NCBI GenBank assembly: GCA_002428445.1
Contig: DIWJ01000096.1
Location: forward strand, 42,770 to 48,584
Source: Syntrophaceae bacterium UBA6109
GTDB taxonomy: Bacteria; Desulfobacterota; Syntrophia; Syntrophales; UBA6109
Direction of reading: 5' to 3'
DNA length: 5,815 bases
The notes under the pieces were generated by a model. The model ran no database searches, was not told the DNA's origin, and saw only the letters and a program-made list of their open reading frames with translations. The position numbers were made by a program, and so were the translations under genes. Shown one piece after another: positions 1 to 5,344 of the stretch; positions within the stretch are counted from its first letter, which is position 1; the number at the start of each line of letters is the position of its first letter.

Positions 1-33
<33 letters not shown>

Positions 34-53
34 TGGAAGTGCATAGAGTGTGC

Positions 54-154
54 GACGGCCGGGCCCCGTGCAACGGAGGATTGCAAACCCCGTCAGGTCC
101 GGAAGGAAGCAGCGGTAGCAAGTGCCGATGTGTGCCGCGGGCAACCCGGCTGTC
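54..154 (+). ncRNA. ffs: Signal recognition particle RNA, short bacterial 4.5S type
   Basis: This is the RNA scaffold that binds Ffh and helps deliver nascent membrane and secreted proteins to FtsY and the translocon. The domain IV hallmark GTCAGGTCCGGAAGGAAGCA begins at 92, with the GGAA tetraloop and the asymmetric and symmetric internal loops where the Ffh M domain binds. The ends pair well: GACGGCCGGG (54-63) matches CCCGGCTGTC (145-154) over ten pairs including one G-U. That defines a hairpin of about 101 nt with no Alu domain, the 4.5S form of Gram-negative bacteria. The exact mature ends are inferred from pairing. A GTG at 122 inside this RNA is in frame with dnaX but is not a credible start. 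Confidence 0.95.
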
Positions 155-168
155 ACCTCTATGTCCCT

Positions 169-182
169 CCGCAGCGATGCGG
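169..182 (+). terminator. Possible weak terminator hairpin after SRP RNA
   Basis: CCGCA (169-173) and TGCGG (178-182) form a perfect 5-bp stem closed by a GCGA (GNRA) tetraloop. A pyrimidine-rich but interrupted stretch to about 204 follows. It sits between the SRP RNA and dnaX, where an end or processing point for the RNA transcript would be expected. The stem is short and there is no continuous T tract, so strong intrinsic termination is doubtful. Read-through into dnaX is equally possible. Confidence 0.25.
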
Positions 183-214
183 TTCCTGATCGCCCTTTCA
201 TTTCATTAGGATTT

Positions 215-1909
215 ATGCCGGAAGATTATCTTGTATTGGCCCGCAAATGGCGGCCGCAGGTCTTCGAGGATGTCGTCGGCCAGGAGTCCGTGGTCCGGAC
301 GCTCCAGAACGCCGTTGACCAGGGGCGGATAGCGCACGCCTATCTCTTCTGCGGTCCGCGCGGCGTGGGGAAGACTTCCATCGCCCGGATTCTGGCCAAG
401 GCGCTGAACTGCGAAAAGGGCCCCACCTCCCGTCCCTGCCAGGAGTGCACGTGCTGCCGGGAGATTACGGAAGGCGTCTCCCTCGACGTTCAGGAGATCG
501 ACGGCGCCTCCAACCGCGGCATCGACGAGGTCCGTGAGCTTCGCGAAAACGTCAAGTTTTCCCCCTTGTCCGGCCGCTACAAGATCTACATCATCGATGA
601 AGTCCACATGCTGACGCGCGAGGCCTTCAACGCCCTGCTCAAGACCCTCGAAGAGCCGCCCCGGCACGTCGTCTTTGTCTTCGCCACGACGGAAACGCAC
701 AAGGTGCCCGCCACCATCGTCTCCCGCTGCCAGCGTTTCGAGTTCCGCAGGATCTCCGGCGGAAAGATTGCGGAGAGCCTGGCAAAAATTGCCGCCAAGG
801 AAGGAATCCGCATCAGCGCCGAAGGCCTGCGATGGATCTCCGATGCCGGCGATGGAAGCCTGCGGGACGCCGAAAGCATTTTCGATCAGGTCATCTCCTA
901 TGCGGGAACGGAGGTCGCCGATGCCGATGTCGGCGAATTGCTCGGCCGCACCAACCGGCGCTTCCTGCTGCAGTTGTCGGAGGCGGTTCTGCAGCACGAC
1001 GCGGCCGCCTGCCTGAGGATCATCGGCGACGCCTATGACGCCGGCCTGGACATGAAGTACTTCCACCAGATCCTGCTTGTCTTTTTCCGCAATCTCCTCC
1101 TCTTGAAGATCTCCACGGCGGCGCAGGCGCTGGTCGAGGGATCGGCGGACGAACTGGACGAGATGCGCCGCCTGACGGAAAAGGCCGGCCGGGAGACGTT
1201 GCAGAAACTGCTGGACATGATGATGGCCGAGGAAGATGCGGTCCGCAGGACCCAGGAGCCGAGGATTCTCCTCGAGGCGCTCCTCGTCCGCATGGCTTAT
1301 GTCGAGCCGTTGGCGCCGTTCGAGGAGGTTCTCGCCCGCATGGAGGATCTGGAGCGGAGACTGGAAGGCGGCCTGGCGGAACGGCCGGCGCCGTCCGGGG
1401 GCAACCCCGCGGCGGCCTCGCGCAGGGCGGAGGCTGCCGGAGCGGGAGAATCCGCGGCTTCGGCTTCCGAGACGGCCGTACCGGAGGAAATCCCGCCGGA
1501 TGCGGACCCGGAGGCGCAGTGGCTGGCGTTCAAGGCTTTTCTGAAAAAACAGAGCTCTCCTCTGTGGTCGAAAGTCGAACAAGGGAAGCTGCTCCTTTGC
1601 GACAAAGGCCGGCTGAAAATCGGATTCCCCAAGGGGTATCTCTTCTACGACGATATCAACGACGAGGCCTCAAAAGTCCGCATGGCCGAGATCGCCGAAG
1701 CGTTCTTCAGGCGAAAGATGCAGATTCTGATCGAGATGCTCCCGGCCGATGCCGAGACGCAGCATGCAGCGCCGCAAGCCAACGGCGCTTCAAGAAACCA
1801 CAGGAACAACGAGGTGCGGCGCGAGGCGCTCAGCCAGCCTCTGCTCCAGAAGATTCTGGATGTCTTCGACGGCGCCGAAGTCAAGGAAGTCATTCCACGG
1901 TCTTCCTGA
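215..1909 (+). CDS. dnaX: DNA polymerase III subunit tau/gamma (clamp loader ATPase)
   Basis: This is the AAA+ motor of the clamp loader, which loads the beta sliding clamp and, as tau, ties polymerase cores to the replisome. Starting at ATG 215 gives 564 residues and the family N-terminus VLARKWRPQVFEDVVGQE. Visible motifs are Walker A GPRGVGKT (47-54), a zinc module C66-x8-C75-x2-C78-x2-C81, Walker B IIDEVH (126-131) and the SRC arginine-finger motif (170-172). The helical collar domain follows. A low-complexity Ala/Gly/Pro/Glu linker (about 385-433) then leads to a distinct C-terminal domain ending in ILDVFDGAEVKEVIP. This tail is unlike the E. coli tau tail as I recall it. An earlier in-frame GTG at 122 lies inside the SRP RNA, and ATG 161 has no ribosome binding site. 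ATG 215 has AGGA at 208-211, although the spacing is only 3 bases. It leads the dnaX-ybaB-recR cluster. Confidence 0.97.
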   Translation: MPEDYLVLARKWRPQVFEDVVGQESVVRTLQNAVDQGRIAHAYLFCGPRGVGKTSIARILAKALNCEKGPTSRPCQECTCCREITEGVSLDVQEIDGASNRGIDEVRELRENVKFSPLSGRYKIYIIDEVHMLTREAFNALLKTLEEPPRHVVFVFATTETHKVPATIVSRCQRFEFRRISGGKIAESLAKIAAKEGIRISAEGLRWISDAGDGSLRDAESIFDQVISYAGTEVADADVGELLGRTNRRFLLQLSEAVLQHDAAACLRIIGDAYDAGLDMKYFHQILLVFFRNLLLLKISTAAQALVEGSADELDEMRRLTEKAGRETLQKLLDMMMAEEDAVRRTQEPRILLEALLVRMAYVEPLAPFEEVLARMEDLERRLEGGLAERPAPSGGNPAAASRRAEAAGAGESAASASETAVPEEIPPDADPEAQWLAFKAFLKKQSSPLWSKVEQGKLLLCDKGRLKIGFPKGYLFYDDINDEASKVRMAEIAEAFFRRKMQILIEMLPADAETQHAAPQANGASRNHRNNEVRREALSQPLLQKILDVFDGAEVKEVIPRSS

Positions 1910-1952
1910 CCGCCGCAGTCGCCGGAGCCGGATCGCGGGGAATTTCATTGCA

Positions 1953-1958
1953 GGGAGG
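1953..1958 (+). promoter_or_regulatory. Ribosome binding site that fixes the ybaB GTG start
   Basis: GGGAGG lies 9 bases before GTG 1968. An alternative in-frame ATG at 1992 has no purine-rich site at a suitable distance and would remove the conserved N-terminal MAQNFGNI segment. The GTG start is therefore preferred. Confidence 0.8.
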
Positions 1959-1967
1959 TAAAAAGCG

Positions 1968-2282
1968 GTGGCGCAAAATTTTGGAAATATCATGAAGCAG
2001 GCAAAACAGCTGCAGGAGAGGATGGCCCGTCTCCAAGAGGAACTGGGGACCCGGACGGTGGAAGCGTCGTCGGGCGGCGGCATGGTCTCCGTCGTCGTCA
2101 ACGGCAAGTGCGAGGTCGTCTCGATGAAGATCGAACCCGAAGTGCTTGGCGGCGGCGATGCCGAGATGCTGCAGGACCTGATCCTGGCGGCCGTCAACGA
2201 GGGAATCCGCAAGGCGCAGGCCATGGTTTCCTCGGAGATGGCGAAGCTTACCGGCGGCCTGAGCATTCCCGGGATGATGTAG
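1968..2282 (+). CDS. ybaB: YbaB/EbfC family nucleoid-associated protein
   Basis: This small dimeric DNA-binding protein of 104 residues is thought to coat or shape the nucleoid, and in many bacteria it sits between dnaX and recR. The N-terminal half is a charged amphipathic helix (about 4-27, [20 protein letters not shown]) as in YbaB dimers. It is followed by the strand region with the Gly-rich turn [13 protein letters not shown] (34-46) and [14 protein letters not shown] (47-60). A C-terminal helix (65-93) and the Gly/Met-rich tail GGLSIPGMM close the protein. The length matches the family. The start is GTG behind a strong ribosome binding site, 58 bases after dnaX. The recR ribosome binding site begins at the ybaB stop codon, so the two genes are almost certainly co-transcribed. 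The molecular role in this organism is inferred from the family. Confidence 0.95.
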   Translation: MAQNFGNIMKQAKQLQERMARLQEELGTRTVEASSGGGMVSVVVNGKCEVVSMKIEPEVLGGGDAEMLQDLILAAVNEGIRKAQAMVSSEMAKLTGGLSIPGMM

Positions 2283-2293
2283 GGGCGGTAGAG

Positions 2294-2896
2294 ATGAAGA
2301 ACGGATACGCCCTTCCCATCCAGCGCCTGATCCAGGAACTTGGCCGGCTTCCGGGGATCGGAGAGAAGACCGCCACGAGATTGGCCATGTTCCTGCTCCG
2401 CTGCCCGGAAGAGGACGCCCTGCGCCTGGCCGAGAGCGTCGTGGAGGTCAAGCGCAGGATACGGTTCTGCGGGACCTGCTTCCACCTTTCCGAGGGCGAC
2501 CTCTGCGAGATCTGCCGGAATTCCTCGCGCGACCGCGCGGTTGTCTGCGTCGTCGAGGATCCCGATTCGCTGCTTGCCATCGAGGAAAGCGGCACCTACC
2601 GGGGGCTCTACCATGTTCTCCACGGTGTTCTGGCCCCGCTGGACGGCATCGGGCCGGAGGATCTGAAGATCCGCGAACTGCTCGCGCGCGTGGATCAGGG
2701 AGAGCTCCAGGAAATCATTCTTGCCACGAATCCCACCGTCCAGGGAGAAGCCACGGCGCTCCTGATCATGAAGATGCTGGGCAACAGACAGATCCGCGTG
2801 ACAAGGATCGCCCAGGGGATGCCCGTCGGCGGGGACCTCAAGTACACGGACCGAATGACCCTCGCCAAGTCCATCGAGTGCCGCCGCTGCATGTAG
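2294..2896 (+). CDS. recR: Recombination mediator protein RecR
   Basis: RecR works with RecO (and RecF) to load RecA on SSB-coated single-stranded DNA at gaps. The 200-residue product has the full RecR layout. There is a helix-hairpin-helix [13 protein letters not shown] (19-31), then a four-cysteine zinc finger C59-x2-C62-x8-C71-x2-C74. A Toprim domain (about 82-175) contains [12 protein letters not shown] (87-98) and [14 protein letters not shown] (111-124). Next come [12 protein letters not shown] (144-155) and the C-terminal segment [16 protein letters not shown] 2294 is preceded by a G-rich site (AGGGGCGG, 2281-2288) overlapping the ybaB stop, only 11 bases upstream. The length is normal. 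The tail ends in two extra cysteines (C196, C199), which is a small oddity. Confidence 0.97.
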   Translation: MKNGYALPIQRLIQELGRLPGIGEKTATRLAMFLLRCPEEDALRLAESVVEVKRRIRFCGTCFHLSEGDLCEICRNSSRDRAVVCVVEDPDSLLAIEESGTYRGLYHVLHGVLAPLDGIGPEDLKIRELLARVDQGELQEIILATNPTVQGEATALLIMKMLGNRQIRVTRIAQGMPVGGDLKYTDRMTLAKSIECRRCM

Positions 2897-2910
2897 CTTC
2901 CCGTCTGCGA

Positions 2911-2946
2911 GGAGTTTCCCGGCTCTGCCGGATCCACGGAAACTCC
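2911..2946 (+). terminator. Inverted repeat after recR, possible terminator lacking a T tract
   Basis: GGAGTTTCC (2911-2919) and GGAAACTCC (2938-2946) are a perfect 9-bp inverted repeat beginning 14 bases after the recR stop. A second smaller hairpin, CCGG-CTCTG-CCGG (2919-2931), lies within its loop. The bases that follow (CGCCCTGCC) are not T-rich, so this is not a classic intrinsic terminator. It may instead stabilise the 3' end of the dnaX-ybaB-recR message or mark a Rho-dependent end. The position right after the operon supports an end-of-transcript role. Confidence 0.45.
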
Positions 2947-3025
2947 CGCCCTGCCTCGACTTGCTCCGGAGATGAAGGCCGGGATGCGGACGATCTGCCG
3001 TGACGGGGCCTGCATAAACAAAATA

Positions 3026-3037
3026 TATGTCGACATA
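3026..3037. promoter_or_regulatory. Perfect 12-bp palindrome, candidate operator for the por operon
   Basis: TATGTCGACATA is a perfect palindrome inside an AT-rich block (about 3014-3046) that stands out from the GC-rich surroundings. It ends 9 bases before the proposed -35 element. Dyads centred on GTCGAC or TGTCGACA resemble operators of dimeric GntR-type regulators, so a regulator of the downstream oxidoreductase operon could bind here. The AT-rich setting could also serve as a UP element. No regulator gene is in the window, so the assignment is inference. Confidence 0.45.
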
Positions 3038-3046
3038 AAAATTCTA

Positions 3047-3073
3047 TTGACAGGGGATAGCAGTTGATATAAG
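3047..3073 (+). promoter_or_regulatory. Candidate sigma-70 type promoter for porCDAB
   Basis: A consensus -35 hexamer TTGACA (3047-3052) is followed by TATAAG (3068-3073) at 15-base spacing, or by TAAGAA (3070-3075) at 17-base spacing. AT-rich DNA lies directly upstream. Transcription would start near 3079-3082, giving a 5' leader of roughly 210 bases before porC. This is the best promoter match in the gap between recR and porC. The -10 choice and spacing are uncertain. Confidence 0.55.
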
Positions 3074-3075
3074 AA

Positions 3076-3112
3076 GCCGGTGGCGTTGAGGGGGCTTCGC
3101 CCCGCCGCCGGT
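3076..3112. repeat. GC-rich hairpin with flanking 9-bp direct repeat
   Basis: GGGGC-TTC-GCCCC (3091-3103) forms a compact stem-loop. An outer stem can form between 3076-3084 and 3104-3112, with G-U pairs at some positions and a purine-rich bulge on the 5' side. The 9-mer GCCGGTGGC occurs at 3076-3084 and again at 3107-3115. No T tract follows, so it is not a standard terminator. It overlaps the expected transcription start, so only the inner stem may be fully present in the por transcript. It could be a leader structure or a copy of a dispersed palindromic (REP-like) element. Confidence 0.5.
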
Positions 3113-3115
3113 GGC

Positions 3116-3293
3116 ATCTGGCGATTCAATATCCATACGCTAAATCGATTTCCTCTTTATAGATTGGATCAACGGTGGGCAGAATTCCGTGGTCAGTCCG
3201 TACGAAGAATCGACGAACAAGGCAGCCGCAACGTTCGTAGAAGCGGCTACGTTTGTCCGGAAGAGGCATCAATCCTAATTGGGAGATAATAGC
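3116..3293 (+). other. Non-coding leader region upstream of porC
   Basis: No convincing gene was found here. The one + strand reading frame across it (3080-3289) has no family resemblance and no good ribosome binding site. Three short stems near its end share bases and cannot all form together: ACGAAC/GTTCGT (3213-3218 with 3233-3238), AGCCGC/GCGGCT (3224-3229 with 3243-3248) and CGTAG/CTACG (3236-3240 with 3247-3251). This could reflect an attenuator-like leader or chance. No known riboswitch consensus was recognised. The porC ribosome binding site GGGAGA (3281-3286) closes the region. Confidence 0.4.
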
Positions 3294-3845
3294 ATGATCG
3301 AAATTAGATGGCATGGCAGGGGCGGTCAAGGTGCTGTCACGTCGGTGGAATTGCTCGCCTTGGCTGCTATCGGGGAGGGAAGGTTCGCCCAGGGATTTCC
3401 GAGTTTCGGTCCTGAGCGGAGAGGGGCTCCCGTGGCGGCGTTCAATCGTGTGGCCGAAGAGCGGATCCGGGTACGCTCCGGCGTTTACAACCCCGATGTC
3501 GTCGTCGTCCTCGACGAATCGCTGGTGGGCCTCGTGAACGTTGCCGAAGGCTTGAAGCCGGACGGGGTGCTGATCGTCAATACGACGAAGCCGGTGAAGC
3601 AGATACGGGATATCGTGAAGTTCGCCGGCCGCATTGCCCTGGTCGACGCCACCGGGATCGCGTGGAAAGAGTTGGGAGTCCCGATTACGAATACCACGAT
3701 GTTGGGGGCGTTGGTGGGAGTGACGAAAGTGGTGAAGTTTGATTCGCTGAAAGAACCCATCGATCATCGGTTCGGCAGGATCGCGGTGAAAAACTTCACG
3801 GCCGCCAAGAGCGCCCATGATCAGGTGAAAGTATACAATACCTAA
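3294..3845 (+). CDS. porC: 2-oxoacid:ferredoxin oxidoreductase, gamma subunit (pyruvate/2-ketoisovalerate type)
   Basis: This is the gamma subunit of a four-subunit CoA-dependent 2-oxoacid:ferredoxin oxidoreductase, a structural part of the cytoplasmic complex. The 183-residue protein opens with the family signature IRWHGRGGQGAVTSVELLA (4-22). It continues with AQGFPSFGPERRGAPVAAFNR (32-52), which is diagnostic of the Por/Vor gamma family, then YNPDVVVVLDESL (65-77) and a conserved ITNTTMLGALVG (131-142). The length is normal. ATG 3294 has GGGAGA 7 bases upstream; a TTG fifteen bases earlier would remove that site. It is the first gene of the operon, with porD following after 24 bases. The family label fits pyruvate or branched-chain 2-oxoacids, and the true substrate cannot be read from the sequence. 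Its codon use is less GC-biased than that of porA. Confidence 0.93.
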   Translation: MIEIRWHGRGGQGAVTSVELLALAAIGEGRFAQGFPSFGPERRGAPVAAFNRVAEERIRVRSGVYNPDVVVVLDESLVGLVNVAEGLKPDGVLIVNTTKPVKQIRDIVKFAGRIALVDATGIAWKELGVPITNTTMLGALVGVTKVVKFDSLKEPIDHRFGRIAVKNFTAAKSAHDQVKVYNT

Positions 3846-3869
3846 CAGAAACTGGATCGAGGTATCATA

Positions 3870-4163
3870 ATGGCAGAGAAAAAATGGCCAGAAACCTGGC
3901 AGGAAGTGAATCCGGGGTGCATGGTGTTCCGTCCGGGAAGTGCTCGGGACTACCATACCGGCAGTTGGAGAGCGAAGCGACCCATCTACGACAATAAAAA
4001 GTGCATCAAGTGCGGGGTGTGCTTCATGTTTTGCCCGGAAGGATGCATTCAGGAAGACAAGGACGGGTATTTCACGGCGAATCTGGATTACTGCAAGGGC
4101 TGCGGCATTTGCGCCTTTGAATGTTGGCCGGGTGCGATCGAAATGGTCAATGAGGAGGGCTGA
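3870..4163 (+). CDS. porD: 2-oxoacid:ferredoxin oxidoreductase, delta subunit (2[4Fe-4S] ferredoxin-like)
   Basis: This is the electron-exit subunit, carrying two [4Fe-4S] clusters that pass electrons from the catalytic core to external ferredoxin. The 97-residue protein has the PorD N-terminal part with TGSWRAKRPIYDNKKC (30-45). Two ferredoxin motifs follow: C45-x2-C48-x2-C51-x3-C55 followed by Pro, and C75-x2-C78-x2-C81-x3-C85. All eight ligands are present. After C85 the sequence is WPGAI rather than the usual Cys-Pro; the second motif otherwise has normal spacing. ATG 3870 has GAGGT (3859-3863) 6 bases upstream. The ribosome binding site for porA lies inside the last codons of this gene, and only 5 bases separate the two, implying coupled translation. 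Confidence 0.95.
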   Translation: MAEKKWPETWQEVNPGCMVFRPGSARDYHTGSWRAKRPIYDNKKCIKCGVCFMFCPEGCIQEDKDGYFTANLDYCKGCGICAFECWPGAIEMVNEEG

Positions 4164-4168
4164 GAATA

Positions 4169-5344
4169 ATGGGTAAACGAATCGGTATGGAAATCGCTCT
4201 TGCCGCGGCCGAGGCGGCGGCATTGTGCAGACCGGACGTGATTGCGGCCTATCCCATTACACCCAACACGCACATTCCGGAGCATCTGTCAGATATCGTG
4301 GCCGAGGGAAGGCTTGACGCCGAGTTCATCTGCGTGGAGTCCGAGCATTCCGCCATCAGCGCCTGCTGCGGCGCTTCCGGTGCCGGCGCGCGGACGTACA
4401 CCGCCACGAGTTCTCAGGGCCTTTTGTTCATGCAGGAGGTTCTTCCCATCGTTTCGTCGATGAGGCTGCCGGTGATCATGGCGATCGGGAATCGCGCGGT
4501 GTCCGGCCCCATCAACATCTGGAACGACCACAGCGACATCATGTACCAGCGCGACACAGGCTGGGTGTCCCTGTTTGCGGCCAACGGCCAGGAAACGGTG
4601 GACATGATGATCCAGGCCTTCAAGATCGGCGAACACCGGGACGTCATGCTGCCCGTCAACATCAACCTTGATGGCTTCCAGCTGACCCACGTCGTGGAAC
4701 CAATCTTCATGCCCGACCAGGAAGAGGTCGATCGCTTCCTGCCGCCCTACAAGCCCCTCGCCCAGCTGCATCCCGACAAGCCGATGACCATGGGGGCCCT
4801 GGGCCTTCCGGAGATCTTCAACGAAGCGATGCGCTCCAAGAACGAGGCGCTTCTTGATTCCAAGAAAGTTATCCTGGACGTCTGGAAGGAATGGGAGCAG
4901 CAGTTCGGCCGCAAGTACGAACCCGTCGAGTCCTACAAGACGGAGGGCGCGGAGACCCTGCTGCTGACCATGGGCTCCATGGGCGAGACGGCAGAGATCG
5001 CTATCGACGAAATGCGCAAAGACGGGATCCCGGTCGGTCTCGTGAAACTCAAGCTTTGGCGGCCCTTCCCCTTTGAAGAACTGAGGAAGGCGGTGAAGGG
5101 AGCGAAGTCCCTGGCCATCATGGATCGCGCGCTTTCCTGCGGCGGTCCCGGCGGCCCCGTTTTCGCCGAGATCCGGTCGGCCCTGTACGAAGAGCCCAAG
5201 AAACCCAGGGCGTTGAACTTCATCATCGGCCTGGGCGGGCGCGACGTGACGGTGGAAGATTTCGTCAAGATGGCAAAGAAAACGGCCTCGGCAAAGAAAT
5301 TGAAACCAGAGGACGCCTACGAAATTTATGGAGTAAGGGAATGA
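4169..5344 (+). CDS. porA: 2-oxoacid:ferredoxin oxidoreductase, alpha subunit (pyruvate/2-ketoisovalerate type)
   Basis: The alpha subunit forms the catalytic core with beta, supplying the TPP-pyrimidine-binding and transketolase C-terminal-like domains. The 391-residue protein has [15 protein letters not shown] (26-40), with Thr31 in the YPITP loop. VESEHSAIS (56-64), [13 protein letters not shown] (78-90) and [17 protein letters not shown] (107-123), with Arg109, follow. These Thr and Arg positions match by motif the substrate-contacting Thr31 and Arg114 of Desulfovibrio africanus pyruvate:ferredoxin oxidoreductase, recalled from the literature. After about residue 260 comes the second domain ([13 protein letters not shown], then [17 protein letters not shown] at 319-335). 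The length is typical of separate alpha chains. ATG 4169 has GGAGGG (4154-4159) nine bases upstream. The stop overlaps the porB start (ATGA). Pyruvate is plausible; 2-ketoisovalerate or an aryl 2-oxoacid (PadG-like) cannot be excluded. Confidence 0.94.
   Translation: MGKRIGMEIALAAAEAAALCRPDVIAAYPITPNTHIPEHLSDIVAEGRLDAEFICVESEHSAISACCGASGAGARTYTATSSQGLLFMQEVLPIVSSMRLPVIMAIGNRAVSGPINIWNDHSDIMYQRDTGWVSLFAANGQETVDMMIQAFKIGEHRDVMLPVNINLDGFQLTHVVEPIFMPDQEEVDRFLPPYKPLAQLHPDKPMTMGALGLPEIFNEAMRSKNEALLDSKKVILDVWKEWEQQFGRKYEPVESYKTEGAETLLLTMGSMGETAEIAIDEMRKDGIPVGLVKLKLWRPFPFEELRKAVKGAKSLAIMDRALSCGGPGGPVFAEIRSALYEEPKKPRALNFIIGLGGRDVTVEDFVKMAKKTASAKKLKPEDAYEIYGVRE

Noticed and set aside
122..214. 31-residue N-terminal extension of dnaX from GTG 122
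   Set aside because: GTG 122 lies inside the SRP RNA, the extension lacks any DnaX family match, and ATG 215 gives the canonical N-terminus with an AGGA site.
206..1582. Long 458-codon open frame antisense to dnaX
   Set aside because: It mirrors dnaX codons in GC-rich DNA, has a biased Arg/Leu/Gln/Asp composition and no recognisable domain, while the + strand product is unmistakable.
1519..1995. 158-codon frame overlapping the 3' end of dnaX
   Set aside because: The product is Arg/Ser/Ala-rich out-of-frame translation. It would matter only as a -1 frameshift extension, for which no proper slippery heptamer is present.
3081..3097. Possible sigma-54 promoter (TGGC ... GGGC)
   Set aside because: The -24 half is partial and the -12 half lacks TTGC. 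The match falls within a GC-rich hairpin and is likely chance.
3125..3163. Second promoter before porC (TTCAAT ... TATAGA)
   Set aside because: The spacing is 27 bases, far from 16-18, and no better -35 is found upstream of TATAGA.
3080..3289. 69-codon + strand frame upstream of porC
   Set aside because: Its start lies at the expected transcription start inside a hairpin, with no ribosome binding site. The Arg-rich product has no visible family features.
3126..4223. 365-codon open frame antisense to porC and porD
   Set aside because: It covers two certain + strand genes and their leader, has no family signature and is a frame shadow.
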